From: Pseudoalteromonas shioyasakiensis
GTDB lineage: Bacteria; Pseudomonadota; Gammaproteobacteria; Enterobacterales; Alteromonadaceae
Length of the DNA: 64,000 bases
Assembly: GCF_024518675.1 (NCBI RefSeq)
Contig: NZ_JANIGL010000001.1
Span: forward strand, 496,001-560,000
Direction: 5' to 3'
Under the pieces are notes generated by a model. That model did not search any database. It saw only the letters and a list, made by a program, of their open reading frames with translations, and had not been told where the DNA came from. Both the position numbers and the translations under genes were made by a program. Of this stretch, positions 49,201 to 55,556 are shown piece by piece (within the stretch, counting starts at the first letter, position 1; each line of letters begins with the position of its first letter).

Positions 49201-49600
49201 CGTCGGCTATTTTTTCACATAAAGCAAAGGTTTTTTGCCCGTCTAAATCCCCTTCTAAATAGGTTTTAAGGGGTAAGTATAATGGCTCATCAATGCAATC
49301 CGGTAAAATAGTAAATATTTTCCAAGCAAGGTTTGGTTTATTAAATGCGGACTCTTTGGGTACGTTTGGCAATAACTGCTGATAAAGCTGCCAAATAAAA
49401 CTCGAAGGCAATGGAAAGTCCACCTGCGCTGCAATACCGAGCTGTTCACTCAAACCTATTTTAAGCCATTGCGACATACCCGGCGATTGCACCAGTACCA
49501 CTTCTTTTTCAAATGGGCTGGTTAGCGGATCAACAGTTAACAGTTCATGAAACTGAGCTTGCAGGGTTTCCATTCGGTTAGATTGAATAATATTGAGCAT
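46268..49600 (-). CDS. recC: Exodeoxyribonuclease V subunit gamma RecC
   Basis: 1,110 residues from the ATG at 49600 (MLNIIQSNRMETLQAQFHEL), which aligns with the normal N terminus; the frame runs 16 codons further but without support. QSPGMSQWLKIGLSEQLGIAA and VMMPDVGTYSPYIEAVFG are typical of RecC. It is the Chi-recognition and scaffold subunit with inactive helicase and nuclease folds. Unlike Escherichia coli, no ptrA gene separates recC from recB. Confidence 0.96.
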   Translation of the reverse strand: MLNIIQSNRMETLQAQFHELLTVDPLTSPFEKEVVLVQSPGMSQWLKIGLSEQLGIAAQVDFPLPSSFIWQLYQQLLPNVPKESAFNKPNLAWKIFTILPDCIDEPLYLPLKTYLEGDLDGQKTFALCEKIADVYDQYLMYRPHWIATWDSGKDALDDVDISISPWQPDLWRRIVALSSDLGQSQFHRANMQGKLLAALETMDESLLPKRISLFGISAIASSQLEIFDALSKKTQVFLFFFNPSEHYWGDVVDEKTAAKITAKYAKTPLIDAAQHTLNKPDEEYYFIGNPLLSSWGKLGRDYFEQLVQLDANWIDGFTDSFDDSLLGKIQSEIYQLAFKGESLTLDKELFINDKGKLSVREDDTSIIVSDCYTPLREVERLHDYLLNLFHQNPTLTPKDIIVMMPDVGTYSPYIEAVFGGAHGKRHIPYALADLAIEQEKPVLSSFASLANLPFSRFGVSDILDLLQVTQIAEKFSLEPHEYEQIQYWLERVGVKWGINAEHKSGFDLPAIDLNTWQHGLNRLLLGIAQRDEQIPFAGIYSADEVEGMALDTLNKLVHFIDVLQTFEERLSPDDTLTNKADILDELIEAIYESESDDSWDLLVLKKVLDELKKHYENGDYTQAVSQRIVSYLIKQGIQEKGVGQRFLVGQVNFCTLMPMRAVPFKVVCMLGLNDADYPRTVQPIGFDLVPYSKKQKGDRSRKLDDRYLFLEALLSARDNLYMSYIGRSCFDNQPRMPSTLVSELLEYIGRSFTLTEQSERTLPDCLVKAQRLQPFNRHYYMPSEQTSTQLAFSEHSYNPVWLPAEAITPEPLSKLNVVMPESLDLDVFIRSVCNPHESFYQQTLGLRLPEFNDVAKDEEPFSVDALKRYFYLDEILEAAIFDRPLSREQILQRGELPQAHVGDLIFESMEHRVDALAGQVKTHIATGKNEPVEVSLTLNCEDADGKTQSSQLEGWLNHIYLQKQVFYRSASIKAKDLIKGFIYHLTAQVMGHPVETLILGLDKQIAFAPMDAEYAQQQLNQWLSLYAALRQSPVAFFPASSYEFVKTEGDINKAINKFSPQYIGRGEGENPYIRLTTQSLLDCQEEFTNWSNTLLTPLIDNAKESDYASA

Positions 49601-49727
49601 TGCGACACTGTCCTTGCATGAGATAAAAACAGTGTAAGATATTTTCAATTACAGGGGTAGCCATTAACGATTAATGGCATTAATAAATCAGGAAGTTAGG
49701 CTAACAATTGTGCATATCAAGTAGTAC

Positions 49728-49763
49728 CTACTCAAACGCCCGTAGCTGTGAACGTTTGAGTAG
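49728..49763. terminator. Stem-loop between recC and the old-yellow-enzyme gene
   Basis: CTACTCAAACG (49728-49738) and CGTTTGAGTAG (49753-49763), a perfect 11-bp stem just after the reductase stop. No T-run is visible, so termination is uncertain; it may stabilise the mRNA 3' end. Confidence 0.45.
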
Positions 49764-49772
49764 AGCAGTTAA

Positions 49773-50816
49773 CTATATTAACTCAGCAAGCATTGCATCA
49801 TCATATTGAACGAGTGCTTCGTTATCAGTTATTTTTTTAATGTAATCTGGGTTTGCAATAAACGGACGCCCTATTGCTATTAAATCAAATTGGTTATTGT
49901 TTATTGCCGCACTGGCAGATTCAAAACTATAACTGCCTACCCCAACTAAAGTACCTGTATAGTTAGCACGTAAATATTCTGATGTGGTTTTGTCTTCTAA
50001 GCTTGTAAAGCGCATGCTGTCATCAAAAATACCACCATGTAAGTAAGCAAGCTCTCGCGTATTCAATTTTGTTAATAAGTAATCAAAAACAGCTTTGTCA
50101 CGGTTATCTTCTTGCATATTAAAATAAGCACCTGGTGATAAGCGCAGTGCTGTTTTATCTGCGCCAATTGCAGCGATTACAGCATCAACCACTTCCAATG
50201 CGAAGCGCGACATATTCTCTGGCGTTTGGCCATATTCATCATCACGTTGGTTGGCTGCGTAATGTAAGAATTGGTCGATTAAATAGCCATTTGCGCCATG
50301 TATTTCTACACCATCAAAGCCGGCTTCAATCGCATTTTCAGCGGCTTTCGCATAATCGGCAACAAGTGTATTGATATCTTCAACGGTAGCAGCTTTAGGT
50401 GTTTGGTAAGTTAGCTCACGCATGCGTGGGACTGAGCCTTCGATACCAATTGCTGAAGGTGCGAGCACTTCACCGTCAAAAAAGTGAGGATGTGCAACTC
50501 GGCCAACATGCCACAGCTGGGCAAACATTTTGCCGCCATTTGCATGTACTGCATCAGTGACTTTTTTCCAGCCTTGAATTTGTTCCGACGTGAATAGTCC
50601 TGGAGTGTTTGGGTAACCTTGTGCATCAGGACGAATGATTGTCGCTTCACTGATAATTAAGCCAGCATCAGCGCGTCGTGCATAATAATCAACCATTGCT
50701 TGCGTAGGGACGAGGTTATCATCACTCATGCAACGCGTTAATGGTGCCATTAGTACACGGTTTTGCAACTCAATGCTGTTATTAAGTTTAAACGGTTTAA
50801 GTAAATCTGTGGTCAT
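49773..50816 (-). CDS. Old-yellow-enzyme family alkene/N-ethylmaleimide reductase
   Basis: 347 residues, an FMN-binding TIM barrel: MAPLTRCMSDDNLVPTQAMV near the start, AQLWHVGRVAHP (with FMN contacts), EIHGANGYLIDQFLH (substrate His-Asn analogue) and IAIGRPFIANPD near the end. These enzymes (NemA/XenB group) reduce activated alkenes, quinones, nitro compounds or N-ethylmaleimide with NADPH. The divergent TetR gene and the palindrome between them make repression by that regulator and induction by electrophiles likely, by analogy with NemR-NemA. Confidence 0.93.
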   Translation of the reverse strand: MTTDLLKPFKLNNSIELQNRVLMAPLTRCMSDDNLVPTQAMVDYYARRADAGLIISEATIIRPDAQGYPNTPGLFTSEQIQGWKKVTDAVHANGGKMFAQLWHVGRVAHPHFFDGEVLAPSAIGIEGSVPRMRELTYQTPKAATVEDINTLVADYAKAAENAIEAGFDGVEIHGANGYLIDQFLHYAANQRDDEYGQTPENMSRFALEVVDAVIAAIGADKTALRLSPGAYFNMQEDNRDKAVFDYLLTKLNTRELAYLHGGIFDDSMRFTSLEDKTTSEYLRANYTGTLVGVGSYSFESASAAINNNQFDLIAIGRPFIANPDYIKKITDNEALVQYDDAMLAELI

Positions 50817-50828
50817 GGTATTAAATCC

Positions 50829-50854
50829 TTATCTTGAGTGTACATTCAAGATAA
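50829..50854. promoter_or_regulatory. Palindromic operator between the reductase and tetR genes
   Basis: TTATCTTGA (50829-50837) and TCAAGATAA (50846-50854) are perfect 9-base arms around GTGTACAT, itself nearly palindromic; the whole 26-bp site has only one mismatched pair. It lies 13 bases upstream of the reductase ATG. A half-site TTCAAGATTA follows near 50895. This is the expected binding site of the TetR protein. Confidence 0.85.
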
Positions 50855-50949
50855 GGGTGGCAGTGGATTTATTCAAGGGTATTTTGAATATTTGTTCAAG
50901 ATTAAGTAAACTAGCTTACTCCCACTTCCACATTTGTCTGAGAGAGTCC

Positions 50950-51531
50950 ATGAGAGTTGCTGAGTTTGACCGCGAATATGTATTACGTCAGGCCATGATC
51001 GCATTTACGCAATATGGTTATGCAAAAACCAGTATGCAAAAGCTAACTCAAGTGACAGCTTTACACCCCGGTTCCTTATATGCTGCATTTAAAAATAAAA
51101 AGGGTATATTTTTGGCTGCGATTGAACAATATCAAGCCGATAGGAATCAGCAGTTTACAAACTTATTTTGTGCAGATAAAGCAGTCTTGCCCAATTTAAA
51201 AGCCTACATAGATTCTGTCGTAGCTGAATGTGTAAGTGGCGATAGCATGAAAGTTTGCTTACTGACTAAAAGTATTAGCGAAGTAGAAGGTCAAGACGAA
51301 CAGATAAGCCAAGTGCTCAGTGACAATTTAAATGCATATGAAAATACCCTTGCCGAGCAATTTAACCGTGCCATACTAAAAAACGAAATAACCACTGAGT
51401 ATACGGCCAAGCAACGTGCTCGTTTTTTAGCCATGGGATTATATGGTTTAAGAACGTATGCATTAACCAACAATAAACGCGATGATTTAAAGCAACTAGC
51501 AGACGATTTATACATAGCAATTACTAAATAA
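50950..51531 (+). CDS. TetR-family transcription repressor
   Basis: 193 residues from the ATG at 50950 (MRVAEFDREYVLRQAMIAFTQ); the frame runs 74 codons upstream through the operator and the reductase start, which cannot be coding. The HTH is KTSMQKLTQVTALHPGSLYAAFKNKKGIF (about 28-56), matching TetR helix 2-3. The C-terminal ligand domain has single cysteines in VAECVSGDSMKVCLL that could sense electrophiles, as in NemR. It probably represses the divergent alkene reductase and itself. Confidence 0.91.
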   Translation: MRVAEFDREYVLRQAMIAFTQYGYAKTSMQKLTQVTALHPGSLYAAFKNKKGIFLAAIEQYQADRNQQFTNLFCADKAVLPNLKAYIDSVVAECVSGDSMKVCLLTKSISEVEGQDEQISQVLSDNLNAYENTLAEQFNRAILKNEITTEYTAKQRARFLAMGLYGLRTYALTNNKRDDLKQLADDLYIAITK

Positions 51532-51610
51532 TTTTTAAAGCAATCGACAATTTGTAATATTAGTCAATATACTAAAGTAAGACGATAGCCAATCAAAAGT
51601 GAGCCTTTAT

Positions 51611-52006
51611 ATGAATAATGCAACAGCCACTGCAACTGAAAAGTTCGAAACAATCCTTGGTTTAGGAGCAAAGAAAAGACTGGCATTTATGTTTGAAACC
51701 GTACAAGAGTTCAAGCAAGTTTGGATATTAAATGACGACGATGGGTGCGTTATGCTGGTTAATGAAGATGATGACTGCGTACCAGTTTGGCCAGAGCGCA
51801 TTTACGCAGAAGCTTGGGCTACCGGCGAGTGGGAAAACTGTACAGCTAAAGCTATTCCTATTAAAGACTGGCAAAGCCGCTGGACCCCAGGCCTTGAACA
51901 AGATGACTTACTTATCGCCGTATTCCCTACAGAAGAAGACGACGGCACTATTTTGTTTCCTGATGAATTTGACTCACAATTAAGAGCGAAAAAGAAACAT
52001 TTTTAA
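51611..52006 (+). CDS. DUF2750 family protein
   Basis: 131 residues from the ATG at 51611; the frame begins four codons earlier. It is acidic: VQEFKQVWILNDDDGCVMLVNEDDDCVPVWP and WQSRWTPGLEQDDLLIAVFP match the DUF2750 family of proteobacteria, of unknown function. It has no signal or membrane segment and stands alone, with a strong terminator behind it. Confidence 0.82.
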   Translation: MNNATATATEKFETILGLGAKKRLAFMFETVQEFKQVWILNDDDGCVMLVNEDDDCVPVWPERIYAEAWATGEWENCTAKAIPIKDWQSRWTPGLEQDDLLIAVFPTEEDDGTILFPDEFDSQLRAKKKHF

Positions 52007-52030
52007 TTTTAATAACTACAAACAGCAAAA

Positions 52031-52054
52031 AAGCGACCTAAGGTCGCTTTTTTT
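52031..52054 (+). terminator. Intrinsic terminator after the DUF2750 gene
   Basis: AAGCGACC, loop TAA, GGTCGCTT followed by further T (seven in the run). Confidence 0.92.
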
Positions 52055-52198
52055 GCATCTAAATAGCGGAGTCATCGTACTCTCGTAAGGCCTCCTTGGC
52101 TGACTGACGAAAAACAGGTATAAATTACAAGTCTAACGATTTCAAAGTACTACGAATATGCGCTTTATAGATAAGTAAATCACACCGATAACATATAA

Positions 52199-52453
52199 TT
52201 ACAGGCTAAAACCAAGTATAAATAAAATGATACCCGCGTAGATTGCACAGGCAGAAACCGACTCAGAAGATACCTCTGCTGCTAATAAATCACGTAAACC
52301 CTCAAACACGCCGTACAACACTTTGCCAAGGCCACCGGTAAAACGGTAATTATTTAAATCGACATGGCCTTGCTCATCGCTTAGCAAACGAAAATAACCA
52401 AATAAAATACATCCACATGCAATAATAAAGATGATTAATCTTGTGGTTTCCAT
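52199..52453 (-). CDS. Small two-helix membrane protein, unknown
   Basis: 84 residues. Hydrophobic segments at about 5-21 (LIIFIIACGCILFGYF) and 66-83 flank a short polar middle with HVDLNNYRFTGGLGKVLYGV. The same middle motif style occurs in small marine gammaproteobacterial proteins, but I do not recognise a named family. It lies four bases after the stop of the next gene upstream (52458-52883), so the two probably share a transcript. Confidence 0.68.
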   Translation of the reverse strand: METTRLIIFIIACGCILFGYFRLLSDEQGHVDLNNYRFTGGLGKVLYGVFEGLRDLLAAEVSSESVSACAIYAGIILFILGFSL

Positions 52454-52457
52454 CGCA

Positions 52458-52883
52458 TCACCTTGCCTGACTCATGAGGTGCTTTTTGACAAACTCTACT
52501 CTTGCAGGATTCGCTTTTTTACCAAATTGAGGATAAAGCACCAATAAATCTAGCCATTGAGTGAGAAAAGCCTCATTTAATAGTCGTTCAGCTTTGTTTG
52601 CACAGTATTCAAGTTCAACGCTAACTAACTTAGCTTTTATCGCCCGCATTTGTTTCCAGCAGCTGTTGCAGAGTTTACGCTCAGCCCACATATATTCTTT
52701 TCTTACTTCATAAGCCTGTTTCTGATCTTGAGCAAGAAATACAGCCTCGCTATTACATTTGATGCAAACGTACTTGATATCTTCATAATACGCTGCGAGA
52801 AATTCATGGCCGACAGAGCGCTTTGATTGTTGCGAGTATGCATTTTTATTTAGCGGAACTTTATTCATTGGCGTATTAACCAT
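52458..52883 (-). CDS. Zinc-ribbon-type protein, unknown role
   Basis: 141 residues. Two CxxC pairs, YVCIKCNSEAVFLAQ (about 39-42) and KLCNSCWKQMRA (about 72-75), are spaced like the bacterial 'probable zinc-ribbon' domain with its treble-clef knuckle; a helical C-terminal half follows (NKAERLLNEAFLTQWLDLLV). It is soluble. A start at MNKVPL five codons later is possible. It lies between two small membrane-protein genes on the same strand. No function is known to me. Confidence 0.75.
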   Translation of the reverse strand: MVNTPMNKVPLNKNAYSQQSKRSVGHEFLAAYYEDIKYVCIKCNSEAVFLAQDQKQAYEVRKEYMWAERKLCNSCWKQMRAIKAKLVSVELEYCANKAERLLNEAFLTQWLDLLVLYPQFGKKANPARVEFVKKHLMSQAR

Positions 52884-52928
52884 TTTCGTGATGTTAAGTA
52901 ATGAAACACTGCAATAACACAGTCGCTA

Positions 52929-53204
52929 TTATCCTTTGCGTAGATTTATAACTAAAAATCGATAGATAGCAAATGGCACAAAAAACAACATATAGCCCAA
53001 AAGTAATAAAAACCGACCTTTGTAGCCATACACATCAAAATATTGCGCATAACCTGCGGTAAATAAACTGAACAACACACTCCCCCAAAATATACAAATC
53101 TGAGCAGCTTCCCCTTCAAGTACAAATAGGCTTAAATATGCAGGAAACAACATCGCAGCTGACACTATACTTAAAGCTGGAATATGAGGGTTAAATTTAT
53201 TCAA
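52929..53204 (-). CDS. Small three-helix membrane protein, unknown
   Basis: 91 residues if started at the TTG at 53204, which has AAGGAG six bases upstream; the longer frame begins with another TTG at 53225 that has no ribosome-binding site. Hydrophobic segments cover about 12-30, 36-55 and 63-85, and the chain ends in basic residues (NLRKG). No family is recognised. Upstream lies copy A of the direct repeat that recurs before the cassette gene at 55557-56144. Confidence 0.65.
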   Translation of the reverse strand: MNKFNPHIPALSIVSAAMLFPAYLSLFVLEGEAAQICIFWGSVLFSLFTAGYAQYFDVYGYKGRFLLLLGYMLFFVPFAIYRFLVINLRKG

Positions 53205-53235
53205 AGAAAACTCCTTTCTAATCAACTAAATCATG

Positions 53236-53304
53236 TTAAACCATAGCCGAGTTGCTATTTTGATTCAATTAGTTACTTCGATTTGCGTAAAAAATAAAAA
53301 GGGA
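53236..53304. repeat. Direct repeat copy A (left flank of accessory segment)
   Basis: 69 bp, about 80% identical to copy B at 56144-56211. Shared blocks include TAGCCGAGTT, ATTCAAT, GTTACTT and AAAAAATAAAAAGGGA. Copy A precedes the 52929-53204 gene, and copy B precedes the first cassette gene on the same strand. Confidence 0.75.
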
Positions 53305-53539
53305 TTTGCTGTTGCTTTAATTGGCGTTTTGCCAGTGTTTGAGTCGCTTATTTAAGGAGATAAGGGTTAGTTTGATTAAAGTAGTGTGTATTACGCATGC
53401 AAATATAAGCCTTTAAGTTAATCCTCATTCCCTTCTCTTTGTGCAAAAAAATTAGTGAATTATTCACAAAAAGGTTAATAAACGCTGCGCTTTAGCGTAT
53501 CAACCGTAGGCTAAAAATGTACTACTGGCGGCAATGACG

Positions 53540-53862
53540 CTCTTTATAAGGAATAGCACGCACTAAACTAAAGTACGCAGTTTGATGAAATTGGGTGTTA
53601 GCGAACGACTCGCCATAGCCTGTGGTATCACCAGTACCAAAAGTAGGCGCTTGGAAGCGAAGAAGACCCTTGTCGAAGCTCATAAACAAAAGGAATTAAC
53701 ATTGCGATAGGCAATGACTATCTAGCGTCACAAGGTTTAGTGTCATTGAGAGATATTTGGATCAATATTCATTACGGCAGATGAACCGCCCATTGCACTT
53801 CCTATTAATATAAAGCGCATGATGGGTGGTGTGCGGGCTGGAGGAGACCTCCGGCTACCCAA
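53540..53862 (+). mobile_element. ORF-less group II intron remnant, 3' part with domains V and VI
   Basis: Position and folds suggest the 3' end of a group II intron read on the plus strand. Domain V: ACCGCCCAT (53784-53792) pairs with ATGGGTGGT (53823-53831), carries a two-base bulge (TG) on the 3' side and holds an ACCGCC/GGTGGT base like that of many bacterial introns; its upper loop is enlarged. Domain VI: CTGGAGG/CCTCCGG with the branch-point-like A in CTACCC seven bases from an AAT end. Upstream lie GGTATCACC and a CGCTTGGAAGCG hairpin with AGAAGACCC, as expected for domains I-III. No maturase ORF exists and the 5' end is not identified. It ends exactly at the 3' end of the deacetylase cassette and opposes it, as attC-specific introns do. 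Confidence 0.6.
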
Positions 53863-54567
53863 TTATGTGCTACTGCCTATTAATTCTGAGACTGTAACAA
53901 AGCGATAGCCTTTATCTTTTAACTGCTGAATAATTAAAGGTACCGCAGCCATTGAATTACCTCTAGATTTAAACATTACATGTAAAAGAATAATTGACCC
54001 TGGTTTAGTATTTTGGACAACGTAATCGGATATATCACTTGCACTAGCATTTTTATCTAAATAAGTTTCAGGCTCCACATCCCACGTAACGGTAGTTATA
54101 TTATTATTATTTAGATAATAAGGTAGCGAAAACAATTTTTTACCATAAGGTGGTCTAAAATGTATTTCACCTTTATAACCTGCCTCTGTAATTAATTCAT
54201 TAGTTTTTTCTAGCTCATCTGCAACAAAGTTATAACTTTTCAAAACCATACGTTGGTGAGTATATGAATGGTTTCCAACTTCATGACCTTTATCAATGAT
54301 ATTTTTTGTTTCTTGAATGTTTTCTTCGATAGATTTGCCGACTAGGTAAAATGTAGCTTTAATATCTGATTCATCTAAGACTTTAAGAATTTCTTTTGTT
54401 TTAAGTTTAGTCGGACCATCATCAAAAGTTAATGCGACTACTTTTTCAGTTGTTTCTACTCGATCTATAAGGTTACCAAAAAATTGAAATTTTTCATTTT
54501 TACTCACCTGCCATAAAGCAATAAATATGATCAACACTAATGCTGATAGTTTGATTATTTTACTCAT
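53863..54567 (-). CDS. Membrane-anchored polysaccharide deacetylase (gene cassette 3)
   Basis: 234 residues from the ATG at 54567, which follows GGAG at five bases; the frame continues upstream into attC sequence. Residues 5-22 (IKLSALVLIIFIALWQV) are a membrane anchor or signal. A NodB domain follows with VVALTFDDGPTK (catalytic and metal Asp), NHSYTHQRM (metal His pair), FRPPYGKK and SIILLHVM. Such carbohydrate esterase family 4 enzymes remove N-acetyl groups from peptidoglycan, chitin or surface glycans. The stop TAA lies within the next attC core (ACATAAC), where the group II intron has inserted. Its start follows the attC at 54583-54660. Confidence 0.9.
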   Translation of the reverse strand: MSKIIKLSALVLIIFIALWQVSKNEKFQFFGNLIDRVETTEKVVALTFDDGPTKLKTKEILKVLDESDIKATFYLVGKSIEENIQETKNIIDKGHEVGNHSYTHQRMVLKSYNFVADELEKTNELITEAGYKGEIHFRPPYGKKLFSLPYYLNNNNITTVTWDVEPETYLDKNASASDISDYVVQNTKPGSIILLHVMFKSRGNSMAAVPLIIQQLKDKGYRFVTVSELIGSST

Positions 54568-54582
54568 GCAGGCTCCATTTGC

Positions 54583-54660
54583 ACATAACGCCGCCAGTAG
54601 GAGTGACAAAACCAGAGCGAAGCGGCGGTTTTGGCATCCCTCTGGCTGGCCTTGTTAGGC
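54583..54660 (-). repeat. Integron attC site between cassettes 2 and 3
   Basis: 78 bp. On the minus strand it runs from inverse core GCCTAAC (54654-54660) to core GTTATGT (54583-54589) with imperfect inverted arms: CCAG...AAAACC pairs with GGTTTT...CTGG around a short loop. It starts three bases after the stop of the 54664 gene, and the following cassette begins at the TT of the core. Size, core sequences and partial palindromy are those of attC sites. Confidence 0.85.
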
Positions 54661-54663
54661 ATT

Positions 54664-55437
54664 TTACAGTTTATAAGGAAAAACACCGTTACATTTGTGG
54701 CACTGAGCCCGTTTGTAATTTGCTAGTTCTCTCTTATCAAGGCGAAGAAGTTCATTACAATTAGGGCAATTTCCAGATACCTGGTTTGGATTGCCACCGA
54801 AGCTAATAGAGCCTCCTGCACCAAAACCAATTCCACTTTCTTGGACAGAAACAGCGCCTTGTGTAGTGATGCCCTGCATAGAAACCGCACCTCCGCCCCC
54901 CTGAAAAGTAGTTCCATCTACGTAGTTTTTACTATTGTCAGTTGCATGAAGGTGAGTTTTTTCGGAATTAACTGTGGAGTTTTGTATTACATTGGTGCTG
55001 CCTCCAGTAGCAACAAATGCCGATATATCCGCATGAATGATGGAACTTCTAAGTTCTTGGTAGCTTTGATTTTCGGTAAGGACTGAGAACTCTTTTTGAG
55101 CATTACCTAGTGAAGAAATAAATTGAGTGGTCTTTACCTCGAGCTCTGGCGAGGACTCAATAGTTTTAGCAATTTCTTGGATAGCTTTTTCCAGAGAGTC
55201 AACTTTACTCACCATTTCATTTGCCGCTGAAATTTCAGCCCAGAGCGCTTCCAATTGAGCCTCGAAGGCTTTGTCACTCAGATGCCTATCTAATGCGGAA
55301 CCAGCTTGCTGTATACCGGGAATGGGCAGCAAGCTTAAGCAAAAACCTAAGAACCTCATAGGCTTCTTAATGCCATGTGTTTCCCACATTTTCCGCACAG
55401 CATTTGATGCTGTTTCTATAGAGTTGTTATTGTTCAA
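54664..55437 (-). CDS. Unknown Gly-rich protein with C-terminal zinc ribbon (gene cassette 2)
   Basis: 257 residues if started at the TTG at 55437, which has AAAGGA nine bases upstream; a TTG at 55461 lies inside the attC core. Domains by eye: a hydrophobic or amphipathic stretch at about 30-50 (MRFLGFCLSLLPIPG), a helical, coiled-coil-prone region to about 140, a low-complexity middle with N/T/S/G repeats (FQGGGGAVSMQGITTQGAVS) that could form a beta helix, and a C-terminal zinc ribbon CPNCNELLRLDKRE...CHKC. I do not recognise the family and give no function. A Gly-rich core linked to a zinc ribbon recalls accessory defence or toxin proteins, which is speculation. Confidence 0.8.
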   Translation of the reverse strand: MNNNNSIETASNAVRKMWETHGIKKPMRFLGFCLSLLPIPGIQQAGSALDRHLSDKAFEAQLEALWAEISAANEMVSKVDSLEKAIQEIAKTIESSPELEVKTTQFISSLGNAQKEFSVLTENQSYQELRSSIIHADISAFVATGGSTNVIQNSTVNSEKTHLHATDNSKNYVDGTTFQGGGGAVSMQGITTQGAVSVQESGIGFGAGGSISFGGNPNQVSGNCPNCNELLRLDKRELANYKRAQCHKCNGVFPYKL

Positions 55438-55455
55438 TTCTCTGATTCCTTTGTG

Positions 55456-55554
55456 TGCCAACGCCGCATTAAGCGGACTAAAATTGTTGGTACTAATGTG
55501 GAACGAAGCGAAACCTAACCAACTGTTTTAGTTCCGTTTAATGCCTTGTTAGCA
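55456..55554 (-). repeat. Integron attC site between cassettes 1 and 2
   Basis: 99 bp. Inverse core TGCTAAC (55548-55554) and core GTTGGCA (55456-55462) on the minus strand. The arms pair almost completely: GCATTAAGCGGACTAAAA against GCATTAAACGGAACTAAAA, with one unpaired A, the extrahelical base that marks the recombined strand in attC hairpins. It begins two bases after the stop of the 55557 gene. Confidence 0.92.
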
Positions 55555-55556
55555 AT

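Larger units (their letters stand above)
53205..53862. other. Non-coding stretch with repeat A and group II intron remnant
   Basis: No gene is supported here. From left it contains direct repeat A, about 230 bp of AT-rich sequence with a small hairpin (ACGCTGCGCTTTAGCGT near 53483), and, from about 53540 on, structured RNA-like sequence interpreted as a group II intron remnant. I find no intact attC or integrase in it. Confidence 0.6.

Noticed and set aside
40709-49600. RecBCD-like addiction or defence system with retron or restriction genes
   Set aside because: The three genes match ordinary RecC, RecB and RecD with normal lengths and overlaps; nothing else lies among them.
53236-53304. Repeat A as a riboswitch or sRNA
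   Set aside because: No stable stem or conserved fold is seen; it is explained better as one of a direct-repeat pair.
53384-53388. GTGTG near 53384 as the 5' end of the group II intron
   Set aside because: The following bases do not show the conserved domain I start; the 5' boundary was left open.
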